NCBI GenBank assembly: GCA_051878935.1
Contig: JBJELB010000037.1
Span: 1-56,950 of the forward strand
Reading direction: 5' to 3'
DNA: 56,950 bases
From: CANQDT01 sp051878935
GTDB taxonomy: Bacteria; Bacillota; Clostridia; Lachnospirales; Lachnospiraceae
The translations under genes and the position numbers were made by a program. This document shows positions 8,505 through 17,449 of this stretch, piece after piece. Numbering within the stretch: the stretch's first letter is position 1; each line of letters begins with the position of its first letter. The notes beneath the pieces were generated by a model. It made no database searches and had not been told where the DNA came from. It saw only the letters and a list, made by a program, of their open reading frames with translations.

Positions 8505-9542
8505 TTAATCCAGCCTGAATTCACTTTGAACGAGTCGATAGGTCGCCGGATACAAGGTTCCAAATCCCAGATCACATACGGATATCGTTCCCAGATGTTC
8601 ACTGCTAAAAGCAACCGAAACCCGTACTCTTGTCGTTTTGGGCGGACGCTTTGGAAAGGAGTCCAAGTCCATGACTTGCCGCTCTATCGTCTGTCCTGCA
8701 GTATTTCGGAACAGAATCTCAAGTTTTCGCTGTTTTTTCAACAGGAATTCCCGTTCACCACTGACAAGATACCATTCCTGTCCTGCTCCTGTCAGAGGGA
8801 AAAACTCTTCACTTCCATCAGCATCCGCCACTACACCAATCTCATAATCCACAAAACCGATGCCGGTTATGAGCATCTTCTGAATGCCTTTTTGTTTCCA
8901 TTCATCATAAGCCAAATAAGCAGCACCCTTTACAAACAAATCATGTTCAATAAAAACACGCCTGCTCGCGCATAAAACATCAATCGAGGTCTGCATCCAG
9001 TTTCTTCGGAAGCCCTCACCTGTTAAAAAGACGGCAGATATCACACCTTTCGTCATGACCTGACGAACAATATGATAGAAGGTCTCATCCACAGACTTTG
9101 CATCCTGTTCAAAACTATCCGGTCCTAACTGTTCCACGTAGGATATACTGGAAAAGCGTACACGAAATGGCTCTTTCGACTGGTTAATATCCACCTGATG
9201 ATAATACAGGCCCTCCCGCTTATATTCGAATAACCCAACACTGTGATTCCATATTCCCAGTTCCTGATGCAGGATAAAACTAAGAAAACTATGCAAATGG
9301 CTCACTACTTTTACATTCTCCGGTGCAAATCCCTTCTCTTCCAGAAATGTCCGGACCAGCTCCCATTTTGCATGATTCATATTTCCCACCGTAACGACAA
9401 AACTGTCGTAGGCATCTTCGAGCGGTTCATTTTTATTCACTTCTTCTCTCGGATGTCTGGTATCCATATTCATTACTGTATAATCATAATACTCCGGATT
9501 CCAGTCAATCCCTGCTATCTGCACTGCTTCTTTTCCTGTCAT
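8505..9542 (-). CDS. Hsp70/actin-fold (ASKHA-like) protein, DUF5716-like
   Basis: 345 aa, cytoplasmic. The N-terminal strand-turn AGIDWNPEYYDYTVMN and the hinge-like segments FVVTVGNMNHAKWELVRTFL, VKVVSHLHSFLSF, SAVFLTGEGFRRNWMQ and FVKGAAYLAY recall the nucleotide-binding fold of Hsp70 relatives. The glycine-rich phosphate loops are not classical, so ATP binding is uncertain. From memory this could be DUF5716. A terminal beta domain (TRVRVSVAFSSEHLGTISVC, DLGFGTLYPATYRL) could be the equivalent of a substrate-binding domain. The gene follows the 1114-aa partner by 11 bases with AGGGG as ribosome binding site. Confidence 0.8.
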   Translation of the reverse strand: MTGKEAVQIAGIDWNPEYYDYTVMNMDTRHPREEVNKNEPLEDAYDSFVVTVGNMNHAKWELVRTFLEEKGFAPENVKVVSHLHSFLSFILHQELGIWNHSVGLFEYKREGLYYHQVDINQSKEPFRVRFSSISYVEQLGPDSFEQDAKSVDETFYHIVRQVMTKGVISAVFLTGEGFRRNWMQTSIDVLCASRRVFIEHDLFVKGAAYLAYDEWKQKGIQKMLITGIGFVDYEIGVVADADGSEEFFPLTGAGQEWYLVSGEREFLLKKQRKLEILFRNTAGQTIERQVMDLDSFPKRPPKTTRVRVSVAFSSEHLGTISVCDLGFGTLYPATYRLVQSEFRLD

Positions 9543-9553
9543 AATAACCCCTA

Positions 9554-12500
9554 CTATAATATCGTAATATTCTCAGTAACCAGGTTCATTTTATCAATAT
9601 AATCCAGCATCTGTTTTTCCAGCATCACATAATCGCCATTTTTCCGAGCTCGCAGAAGTTCATTCATTCGGTCAAACCGTGTCGGCAACACCTGTTGTTT
9701 CATTGCCATTACACCACTTCTGTTAAGCTCTGTTACATCTACTTTTGTTACGTCATCCACAGTGATGTAGTAGAATAGCTTCTCATCTTCAAACAGCATA
9801 AACTCCTTGGTATAAATACCCGGCAAGACTTCTCTCATATACTCACTTTCAAAAGAATATCCCACCTGATGCTGGGAAGTAAAATGGTAATGAAGCTCCA
9901 CATTCTTTTCTTCTTTCTGATAATAGGCGATAATCGTTTTCATCATCATTTCTGCTGGCAATTCCATAATCTCACGAAATGCTTTAAAATATGGCAGAAT
10001 AATATTCTCTTCCATAAACTGATGAATGCATACCTTTACCGTTTTTAACTGAGTCACATCTAATTGATGTACATTTCCACTATACCACTTCAGCAATGCC
10101 AAACGTACATATGGGCTCTTCGCTGTATTTCTTGCATACGCATGCTCGACCATTCGATAGAAGTAGTCCGGCAAAGTCTTTTGTTCCACTACCGCTTCAT
10201 AACACTGATACTGAAGATATGCTTCTGATATCAACGATGTATCCTTTTTCAGATAATAGGATTCAAATACCGGATAGACATCTGTTCTCGTCTCACAGAA
10301 CATACCGAGAGCCAGTATCGTTTCTTCCATCTGCATTGTATCCAGTCTCATTTCTTTCATCACAGACCAAATCGGAATCATCGTCTGTACGGAAGACACA
10401 TAATGCCTGGAGAGAAAACGGAAAATACTCTCATCATACTGCCCTTTGGAATAAACATGAACACACATGGCAAGACAAAGCTCTCCCTCAACCGGATCTT
10501 CTTCTTTCAACAGTTCCCGAAGCAGTTCCAACAAGGAGGAAGGCTGTATCATCCAAAATCCATATTCTTTTATCGCTGTCAATGCTTTCTGATACATTCC
10601 CCGCCTAATATATAGTTCCAGTATGGATGTCATCTCCTGTTTATCAAGCAGAGATAAATCAACCTGTTTCAGAAAATCATCCAACTCTTCACTATTCGCA
10701 CTATCGTGATAGAATTCAATCAGACGGCATAAAACCTCTATCCGGAAATGCTCCGTAATCCAATCAATCTGAACAATTCTTTTTGCCATACCGATTTTCA
10801 GTTCTTCCATGTGCTGTCCTGAAACAGCATGACAAAAGCGATAAACCAGAAAACGGTCGTCCTGGACCTTCCATCCGTCAATCTCTTCCCTGTATTCCTG
10901 AATCGGAAAGACAGGTTGAATCTCTGCTTCCACACTGTCAATATACCGGCAGCCGCGGTCATCTACAAAAAGCAGCACATAATCCGGTGTATATAAATCT
11001 ACATAAGCAGTCTGCTCCTTACATTCATAATACACACCTTTCTCTTCTTGCCGGTGATGTACAAGAACCCCTTTTATAGCAGGATCCTGACAGACAACTT
11101 TATGCTTGAATAAAATCTTTAGTATTACACTTTGCGCATTTTCTTTTTTAATCAATTGTGTAAAACGATGCCTGTAGAGTCTTTCCAATTGTGGAGAAAT
11201 CATCCCCTTCTTCATCTGCTCGCACAGAAACAGATCAATCTTGGGTAAATACTCCTCGTACATCTGCTCATAATACAACCGGTTTTCGACAATATTTGTA
11301 TATAAATACAACTCGTCTGAAGTCTGTAAACCGGAATGTTGCAGAAAATAATGCAACACCGATTGCGGCAATAATTCGTAAGAATCTTTTGGTAATGTAC
11401 GAAGATAATATTCATAGATACCAATGATTTTCAGACTGGCCTCTACGCCTTTTCGTAAATATACATGTTGCTCCGGTTTCACATGACCACACTTGATTAA
11501 GTAAGAACAGACCGCCGTCAGATATTCCAGTTTCGGATCGCAATCATAAAACTGTGTCAGTGTCTGAAATACTATCGGTTCAAAACTCTTTTCCCGCACG
11601 GAAAGATGTGCAAACCGATCCATCACTTCCCAGGAAAGATAGGAATGTCTCATTCCCCACCGGACAATCGCAATCTCAAAACCGGATAGTTCCTTCAGCA
11701 GATCTGCATTATGATTAAAAATATCACACGCTTCAAAATAAAACAGCGGACTACGGAGACCCTGTTGGAAGTATTGTTTTATTTTATCTATCTGATATGC
11801 TGTATCCCGCGCAGTCTCCTGATCCAGATAAATCAGCATCAGAAAACAGGCCGCTTTCTGTGGATGTGCCTTTAAAATCGACTTCAGTTCCGCAACGGTC
11901 TGCTCAATCACATTCGTTTCCCGCGAATATAAGGCTTCAATATAACGAAAATAACACACTTCTTCCGAAGTGCGGCTCAACAACCGGCATTTTTCTTCAC
12001 AGACCGGATATTCCGACACATACATGATGTGATTCTCACTCAGTACATACATATGAAGACGCACCAGTTGATTCATGGCAGAAAGCGGTTCATATTGTTC
12101 CAGACGGTTCAGCGTATCCAACATTCTGTCTAAAAATTCAGCAAATTCAATCTGATTCGTCCGATAATCCAGATAGGTCGAGAGGATTGTCTTTTCAAAG
12201 TATTTTTTCCGATAAGAAAAACTCTTCGCCTGCTGCATTTCCGTATCACGTTCTGTACGGATCATTTCCAGTGGCTGCTCCTTCATCGATGTTTCAGCAG
12301 TTTTCTCACTGACCCGGTTCCGCTTTGGTTTTGCAATCAGTCCTTTATAAACAAGAAATTCCATCATCGCCTGTTTTAAGGATGGTCCCTTACACAAATG
12401 ATGATATAAAAAACGCTCATATTCCTGCCCTTTTAAAATCACATCCGGGAAATAAGAAGAAGAAAACACTTCCAGTGCTTTCTCTTCATTAATTCTCATT

Positions 12501-12898
12501 AGATTGGTAAACTGAAATAAATCTTTTACTTCTCCAATCTCCGTCTCCATACTGGCGGCTTTCACTCCGATTGATATCGGAATAGACAACTCTCCCCCAT
12601 TATAAATGAGAAAAATCTCTCCATCAATTTCTTCATACGGAAGCATATGACGGCTATTTACCACATAATCAATCTGCTGACTCCGTCCACTTAATTCCTG
12701 TTGCGGTATCGTAACCATCGCATGATTAGATACCACATATCCCTTCAACGCACGACCATTCGTACTGGTTACCAGAAAGCTTCCCGTTACATCTTCTCCT
12801 TGCGAGACCTGAATCGCAATTTTATCAACAGAAACGGACACATCCGGATTCTTACTATTAAATTTTCCATTGGCAAATTGTGTAATTTTCTCTTGCAA
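9554..12898 (-). CDS. 1114-aa protein with N-terminal beta-sandwich and long helical-repeat array, DUF5717-like
   Basis: The start is a TTG at 12898 with GGAG seven bases upstream; no in-frame ATG nearby has one. Residues ~15-115 look like an immunoglobulin-type beta domain (VSVDKIAIQVSQGEDVTGSF, GEIFLIYNGGELSIPISIGV). Residues ~200-800 are an alpha-helical array resembling TPR/solenoid repeats. A beta-rich section lies near residues 610-690 and another at the C-terminus (FEDEKLFYYITVDDVTKVDV). No signal peptide. From memory similar to DUF5717, which pairs with DUF5716. Possibly a giant scaffold or client-loading factor for the Hsp70-like neighbour (inference). Confidence 0.82.
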   Translation of the reverse strand: MQEKITQFANGKFNSKNPDVSVSVDKIAIQVSQGEDVTGSFLVTSTNGRALKGYVVSNHAMVTIPQQELSGRSQQIDYVVNSRHMLPYEEIDGEIFLIYNGGELSIPISIGVKAASMETEIGEVKDLFQFTNLMRINEEKALEVFSSSYFPDVILKGQEYERFLYHHLCKGPSLKQAMMEFLVYKGLIAKPKRNRVSEKTAETSMKEQPLEMIRTERDTEMQQAKSFSYRKKYFEKTILSTYLDYRTNQIEFAEFLDRMLDTLNRLEQYEPLSAMNQLVRLHMYVLSENHIMYVSEYPVCEEKCRLLSRTSEEVCYFRYIEALYSRETNVIEQTVAELKSILKAHPQKAACFLMLIYLDQETARDTAYQIDKIKQYFQQGLRSPLFYFEACDIFNHNADLLKELSGFEIAIVRWGMRHSYLSWEVMDRFAHLSVREKSFEPIVFQTLTQFYDCDPKLEYLTAVCSYLIKCGHVKPEQHVYLRKGVEASLKIIGIYEYYLRTLPKDSYELLPQSVLHYFLQHSGLQTSDELYLYTNIVENRLYYEQMYEEYLPKIDLFLCEQMKKGMISPQLERLYRHRFTQLIKKENAQSVILKILFKHKVVCQDPAIKGVLVHHRQEEKGVYYECKEQTAYVDLYTPDYVLLFVDDRGCRYIDSVEAEIQPVFPIQEYREEIDGWKVQDDRFLVYRFCHAVSGQHMEELKIGMAKRIVQIDWITEHFRIEVLCRLIEFYHDSANSEELDDFLKQVDLSLLDKQEMTSILELYIRRGMYQKALTAIKEYGFWMIQPSSLLELLRELLKEEDPVEGELCLAMCVHVYSKGQYDESIFRFLSRHYVSSVQTMIPIWSVMKEMRLDTMQMEETILALGMFCETRTDVYPVFESYYLKKDTSLISEAYLQYQCYEAVVEQKTLPDYFYRMVEHAYARNTAKSPYVRLALLKWYSGNVHQLDVTQLKTVKVCIHQFMEENIILPYFKAFREIMELPAEMMMKTIIAYYQKEEKNVELHYHFTSQHQVGYSFESEYMREVLPGIYTKEFMLFEDEKLFYYITVDDVTKVDVTELNRSGVMAMKQQVLPTRFDRMNELLRARKNGDYVMLEKQMLDYIDKMNLVTENITIL

Positions 12899-12919
12899 GG
12901 CAAACTCCTATATCCTTAA

Positions 12920-14170
12920 TTAAAAATTGAATCCTTCCAAAGTTGCAAAATAGTCTTCCGGTGTTTCCGCACGACGGATCATCTGAACAGTACCGTCTTC
13001 TTTCCATAACAACTCTGCAGATTTTAATTTTCCATTATAGTTATAACCCATCGCAAATCCATGTGCTCCTGCATCATGAATATACAACAAATCACCTTTT
13101 TCAATTTTTGGCAATTTTCTGTCAATAGCGAATTTATCGTTATTCTCACATAACGAACCTACGACATCATATACATGGTCGCATGGTGCATCTTCTTTGC
13201 CCATAACGGTAATGTGATGATAAGAACCATACATTGCCGGTCTCATCAAATTAACTGCACAGGCATCTACACCGATATACTCTTTATAGATATGTTTCTC
13301 ATGAATCGCTTTTGTGACCAAAGCACCGTTTGGAGCAAGCATATATCTGCCTAATTCCGTGAAGATACTGACATCTCCCATGCCGGCAGGAACCAGTACT
13401 TCTTCATATGCCTTTCTTACACCTTCACCAATTGCAAAGATATCATTTGGCTCTTTATCCGGGGTATAAGGAATTCCTACACCACCTGATAAATTGATAA
13501 ATTTGATAGAAACTCCTGTCTTTTCTTTTACCTCAACCGCTACCTCAAACAGAATCTTAGCCAGAATCGGATAATATAAATTACTCACCGTATTACTTGC
13601 CAGAAAAGCATGTAAACCAAACTCTTCCACTCCCAACTCTTTTAAGCGGGAATAAGCTTCTATCAACTGATTCTTTGTCATACCATACTTTGCATTACCA
13701 GGATTATCCATAATATCCGTCGATACTTCAAAGGTTCCACCCGGATTATAACGGCAGCAGATTCTCTTTGGAATGCCCGCTACCTCCTGCAAAAAGTCTA
13801 TATGTGTAATATCATCCAGATTGATAATTGCATCAAGTTTTCTCGCCAGTTGAAAATCCTCTGCCGGAGTCTCATTGGATGAAAACATAATCTCATCCCC
13901 ATGAAAACCACAGCGGTCTGACATCATTAATTCTGTCAAAGAAGAACAGTCCGTTCCACATCCCTCTTCTTTCAAAATCTTCAAAATAGTTGGGTTTGGT
14001 GTCGCTTTCACAGCAAAATATTCCTTAAATCCTTTATTCCAGGAAAAGGCCTTATTCAGATTGCGTGCCGTTTCACGAATTCCTTTTTCATCATACAAAT
14101 GAAACGGTGTTGGATACTGTTCTGTAATTTTCTGCAATTGTTCATATGTCACAAAAGGTGTTTTTTTCAT
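12920..14170 (-). CDS. lysA: Diaminopimelate decarboxylase
   Basis: 416 aa from the ATG at 14170 (GAGGAAGAGAAAAATG). A fold-type III PLP enzyme that converts meso-diaminopimelate to lysine. Seen: the PLP lysine motif YFAVKATPNP near residue 50, the His-containing GLHAFLASNT, the glycine loop NLSGGVGIPY, the ELGRYMLAPNG phosphate/substrate segment, GVDACAVNLMRPAMYGSYHH, and the active-site cysteine GSLCENNDKF. It is preceded by a strong promoter. Only about 21 bases, without a hairpin, separate it from the 1114-aa gene, so it probably leads that operon. Confidence 0.95.
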   Translation of the reverse strand: MKKTPFVTYEQLQKITEQYPTPFHLYDEKGIRETARNLNKAFSWNKGFKEYFAVKATPNPTILKILKEEGCGTDCSSLTELMMSDRCGFHGDEIMFSSNETPAEDFQLARKLDAIINLDDITHIDFLQEVAGIPKRICCRYNPGGTFEVSTDIMDNPGNAKYGMTKNQLIEAYSRLKELGVEEFGLHAFLASNTVSNLYYPILAKILFEVAVEVKEKTGVSIKFINLSGGVGIPYTPDKEPNDIFAIGEGVRKAYEEVLVPAGMGDVSIFTELGRYMLAPNGALVTKAIHEKHIYKEYIGVDACAVNLMRPAMYGSYHHITVMGKEDAPCDHVYDVVGSLCENNDKFAIDRKLPKIEKGDLLYIHDAGAHGFAMGYNYNGKLKSAELLWKEDGTVQMIRRAETPEDYFATLEGFNF

Positions 14171-14218
14171 TTTTCTCTTCCTCGTTATTTCTTGTAATAT
14201 TATTCCTATCAACCTACT

Positions 14219-14247
14219 AAGTTATCACAATCCTATATAATTGTCAA
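14219..14247 (-). promoter_or_regulatory. Promoter of lysA (and probably the downstream cluster)
   Basis: Minus strand: perfect -35 TTGACA, 17-bp spacer, -10 TAACTT, giving a start point about 40 bases before the lysA ATG. No lysine riboswitch fits in the short leader. Confidence 0.75.
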
Positions 14248-14256
14248 TTTTCCTCA

Positions 14257-14895
14257 CTAACCGAACAAGAGAAAAATCATCAAATCCCATAGCATATGTA
14301 AAGATATCGGCACCAACAGGTTTTTCGTCTGCTTAAAGGTATAAGCAAAGAGAAGACTCAAAAGTCCCACAGTCACCCAGGAACCGCTTGTCAGATTGGT
14401 CACCAGTTTCCCCTGAAGAATCCAGATTGGAATATGGATTCCTATAAACAATACTGCATTAACCAAATATCCAATGGCTTCGGAAAGCTTATTTGACATG
14501 CCGTTCCACAAGAAGCCCCGAAATGCAAGTTCTTCTGTAATACCAACCACCAGAAATCCTGTAATCAGCTGATATATATGAAAGCTTTCATTGATCTGCA
14601 GTACCCCATAGGTCCGATAAGCACTGATGAGCGGCAGTACGATCATCGCAACATAGTAGTACCAGACATCTTTCCAGATGATTTTATTTTTGAACATCCG
14701 AGATATAGGAATTTCCATATCCTTTTCCCGTTTCTTTATCAGTTTTACCGCCGGCAAAGCCCACACCGCCAACTTGATAACAGCTTCGATACATTCTGCA
14801 ATCCATGGGTTACATGTGGCAAGCTGTGGCTTTATGAAGAGGGTAACAGAACCCCACACCAGCATCAGCATCACATAATAAAATAAGTAAAACAT
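14257..14895 (-). CDS. CPBP-family intramembrane metalloprotease (CAAX-protease-like)
   Basis: 212 aa from the ATG at 14895 (AGGAGGAAAACTG); the 32 codons upstream overlap ylmH and have no ribosome binding site. Multi-pass membrane protein. The three signature motifs are present: EELAFRGFLWN (EExxxR), a second-motif His in AVLFIGIHIPIW, and HMLWDLMIF near the C-terminus. Relatives in Firmicutes act in bacteriocin self-immunity or peptide processing; the role here is unknown. It follows ylmH by 16 bases and is probably co-transcribed. Confidence 0.88.
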   Translation of the reverse strand: MFYLFYYVMLMLVWGSVTLFIKPQLATCNPWIAECIEAVIKLAVWALPAVKLIKKREKDMEIPISRMFKNKIIWKDVWYYYVAMIVLPLISAYRTYGVLQINESFHIYQLITGFLVVGITEELAFRGFLWNGMSNKLSEAIGYLVNAVLFIGIHIPIWILQGKLVTNLTSGSWVTVGLLSLLFAYTFKQTKNLLVPISLHMLWDLMIFLLFG

Positions 14896-14911
14896 CAGTT
14901 TTCCTCCTATA

Positions 14912-15664
14912 CTAAATAAATCGGGAAATGCGTATGCGCAAGCGGCCTTTTCTCGTCTCCTGCAAAACCTCATGAAAAATAAAACGACCAAAACCTCTCA
15001 CGGATATGACTGCATCCTCTGGAATTTTCGCACTGTTATTCTCAAACAGTCTCCCATTCACATAGATTTTATGATTACGAAACATCTCCAAGACATCTTT
15101 TCTGGAAAGATGAAATACTGCAGCAATCACAACATCCAGACGCTGTGAAGCCAAAATCATCTCTTCTGTCTGTTTCTTCGGTTCCGGCAACGATTCTCCC
15201 GGCTCTATCCTGCTTACCTTTACGGTAGTATGCTTTACCCGATCAATCTCCGCGATTAAATATGGTGCAATTGACGCCAGACAAAACACATATCCGATAT
15301 TATCAGCAACCAGAATATCACCCAGAACATCCCGTTCCACTCCCAGATTCATAATAACACCCAATATGTCCCGATGGGTAATCACATCTGCAAATTTCTT
15401 TTGAACCGGTGCGATCTGCAGACACACAACGGGAAAATCAGGCTCATACCCCAATTCTTCCTTATCTCCAAATGCCACCACGACACGATGTGCATATTCC
15501 ACACCTCCAAAACACGTATACGGAATAAAGTACAAATCTTTTTTTATCTGCTGCAGAACATCCTGCCCCATCGTTCCGATAAAACCGGTATAAGTGTAAA
15601 TATTCTGCTGATAGGCACGGTTAGCCAGTTCCAGAAAACGTTTCTTCTGTAATGTTTCTTCCAT
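14912..15664 (-). CDS. ylmH: YlmH/RqcP2-like S4-domain RNA-binding protein
   Basis: 250 aa. The start is the second ATG (15664), because GAGGG lies six bases before it and abuts the first. The N-terminal two thirds are the YlmH-type domain (TYTGFIGTMGQDVLQQIKKD, VEYAHRVVVAFGDKEELGYE, VERDVLGDILV). The C-terminal S4 RNA-binding domain runs from ~residue 175 (SQRLDVVIAAVFHLSRKDVL, KIYVNGRLFENNSAKI). YlmH family proteins bind the 50S subunit and take part in ribosome-associated quality control (established for Bacillus). The gene is usually near ftsZ/divIVA; here it pairs with a CPBP protease. Confidence 0.88.
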   Translation of the reverse strand: MEETLQKKRFLELANRAYQQNIYTYTGFIGTMGQDVLQQIKKDLYFIPYTCFGGVEYAHRVVVAFGDKEELGYEPDFPVVCLQIAPVQKKFADVITHRDILGVIMNLGVERDVLGDILVADNIGYVFCLASIAPYLIAEIDRVKHTTVKVSRIEPGESLPEPKKQTEEMILASQRLDVVIAAVFHLSRKDVLEMFRNHKIYVNGRLFENNSAKIPEDAVISVRGFGRFIFHEVLQETRKGRLRIRISRFI

Positions 15665-15771
15665 AATCATCCCTCAAAATTTGATAAAATACATTTTACC
15701 GTTTCTGTTCCCTGATTGCAACCCCGAACGCCCCGAAATTCCGACTGCCACCCACCCTAGTTCCGTCTGCC

Positions 15772-16159
15772 CGCCCGTTTCAGCCTTCCCGTCACCCGCC
15801 CCTATACAAAGTTTTTCGCTGACACGCCGGTTTTTAGAAAGACAAGCACTCCAATGAACATCACGAAACGCGCCGATGACTTGTTTGAACCAACCGTCAG
15901 TGCTTTCAATATCTTTTTCAGGCATGCTTTCGCGCGGTTTCCAACGCAACGGTACGTAAGCTCCCAAAGAACGGGAGCTAAATACCGGCGTTTCCAAACG
16001 GCCTGAAAAAGATATTTGAAACACTTCGGTTGGTGAGTTGTGTCGTGAAGGCGCGTAATAGAACGTGATGAACATGGAGTGCCATGTCTTTCTTAAACTG
16101 GAAAACAGTGCAAGAAAAACTTTGTATAGGGGCGGGTGACGGGAAGGCTGAAACGGGCG
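15772..16159. repeat. Giant palindrome family, copy B (388 bp, swapped outer arm)
   Basis: The outer arms, 15772-15817 and 16114-16159, are perfect 46-nt reverse complements with a GC-rich sequence (CGCCCGTTTCAGCCTTCCCG...) unlike the outer arm of copies A, C and D. Inside lie the shared core blocks: GCTGACACGCCGG...AGAAAGACAAGCACTCCA on the left and ATGGAGTGCC...CTTTCTTAAACTGG...CAGTGCAAG on the right. The middle holds a nested hairpin (GCTCCCAAAGAACGGGAGC). It fills the space between coaBC and ylmH. Reading frames across it are not coding. Confidence 0.93.
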
Positions 16160-16210
16160 GAGCTGATAGAAACAGGGAAATAGATGGGCTGAATTTCAGG
16201 GAATTCACCG

Positions 16211-16243
16211 CAAAAAGGGCACAGGAACCGGTCCTGTGCCCTT
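16211..16243 (-). terminator. Rho-independent terminator of the pan-coaBC operon
   Basis: Minus strand, 3 bases after the coaBC stop: GGGCACAGGACCGGTTCCTG closing with TGCCC, then TTTTTGC. The stem is nearly perfect and GC-rich. It ends the pantothenate operon before palindrome copy B. Confidence 0.9.
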
Positions 16244-16246
16244 ATA

Positions 16247-17434
16247 CTACATTTTTTCTAGAATTGCATTTATGATATGTTCCGCAACTTTGTCTTTTGA
16301 CATCAGTTCCAATTCCTGAATGTTATCTCGAGAAATCAGGGTAACGACATTGGTATCGATTCCAAAACCTGCACCTGACTCTTTCAAATTATTTGCAACA
16401 ATCATATCCAGATTTTTCTTCTCGAGTTTCGCTCTTGAATGATCAATCAGACTCTCGGTCTCCATAGAAAAGCCGCATAAAAACTGTTTTTTCTTTCTTT
16501 CACCGAGTGTTTTTAGAATATCGTCGGTACGCTCAAGTTCAAGGAAACACTCATCATCCTTTTTCTTCATTTTCTCATCAACCGGATTCGCAGGACGGTA
16601 ATCAGCAACTGCTGCTGCCTTAATGACAATGTCCTGAGTATCAAAATGCTGAACCACTGCTTCATACATATCCCGTGCAGATTCCACATGGATGACATTT
16701 ACAAACATCGGAGGTTCCAGATTCGTTTTCCCTGTAACAAGTGTTACGTCAGCGCCACGCAACATACAATGCTTTGCAAGTGCATATCCCATTTTACCGG
16801 AAGAATGATTACTGATAAATCTTACCGGATCGATTCTTTCCATAGTAGGACCCGCTGTAACCAAAACCTTTTTTCCTGCCATGTCTTTTTCAAAAGCACA
16901 TTCTCGCAAAATATATTCCAGAAGCACAGACTCTGAAGGCATCTTTCCAACGCCTACATCACCACACGCCAGATAACCGGTATCTGCAGCTATCACCTCA
17001 TATCCGAATCTCTCAAGTTTTTTCATATTATCCTGAACGATCGGATTAAGATACATTTGTGTATTCATTGCCGGTGCAATGATTTTTTTGCAGGAGCAGG
17101 CCGTCACGGTTGTTGTCAGCATATCATCGGCAATTCCGTTTGCTATTTTACCAATCACATTTGCTGAAGCAGGTGCCACCAATACGACATCTGCTTTCTT
17201 TGCAAGTGATACGTGTTCCACGCTGTATTCAAAATTCCTGTCAAAAGTATCAATCAGGCACTTATTTCCTGTAAGAGTTTCAAAGGTAATAGGATGAATA
17301 AAATGAGTAGCATTCTCCGTCATAAGAACCGTAACATCTGCGTGCAATTTCTTAAGCATACTTGCCAGATTTGCAATCTTGTATGCTGCAATACTGCCAG
17401 TCACTCCCAGCACAACTGTTTTTCCTGAAAGCAT
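16247..17434 (-). CDS. coaBC: Bifunctional phosphopantothenoylcysteine decarboxylase/synthetase
   Basis: 395 aa. CoaB joins cysteine to 4'-phosphopantothenate using CTP; CoaC decarboxylates the product to 4'-phosphopantetheine. CoaC half (1-190): FMN-binding GVTGSIAAYKI, catalytic-His region EHVSLAKKADVVLVAPASAN, PAMNTQMYLNP and substrate clamp GDVGVGKMPS. CoaB half: KKVLVTAGPTMERIDPVRF, NHSSGKMGYALAKH, AAAVADYRP. Start ATG at 17434 with AGGAGG. Fifth and last gene of the panG-B-C-D-coaBC operon. Confidence 0.97.
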   Translation of the reverse strand: MLSGKTVVLGVTGSIAAYKIANLASMLKKLHADVTVLMTENATHFIHPITFETLTGNKCLIDTFDRNFEYSVEHVSLAKKADVVLVAPASANVIGKIANGIADDMLTTTVTACSCKKIIAPAMNTQMYLNPIVQDNMKKLERFGYEVIAADTGYLACGDVGVGKMPSESVLLEYILRECAFEKDMAGKKVLVTAGPTMERIDPVRFISNHSSGKMGYALAKHCMLRGADVTLVTGKTNLEPPMFVNVIHVESARDMYEAVVQHFDTQDIVIKAAAVADYRPANPVDEKMKKKDDECFLELERTDDILKTLGERKKKQFLCGFSMETESLIDHSRAKLEKKNLDMIVANNLKESGAGFGIDTNVVTLISRDNIQELELMSKDKVAEHIINAILEKM

Positions 17435-17449
17435 CTCCTGTTCCTCCTG

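Noticed and set aside
10096..10608. 170-codon plus-strand frame inside the 1114-aa gene
   Set aside because: Antisense shadow of a long, well-started coding region with domain structure.
14171..14256. Lysine riboswitch before lysA
   Set aside because: The promoter leaves a ~40-base leader, far too short for the ~170-base aptamer.
15674..16208. Open frames on both strands across palindrome copy B
   Set aside because: They consist of palindrome sequence, lack ribosome binding sites, and the encoded peptide fragments recur in other copies only because the DNA repeats; frames and lengths are not kept.
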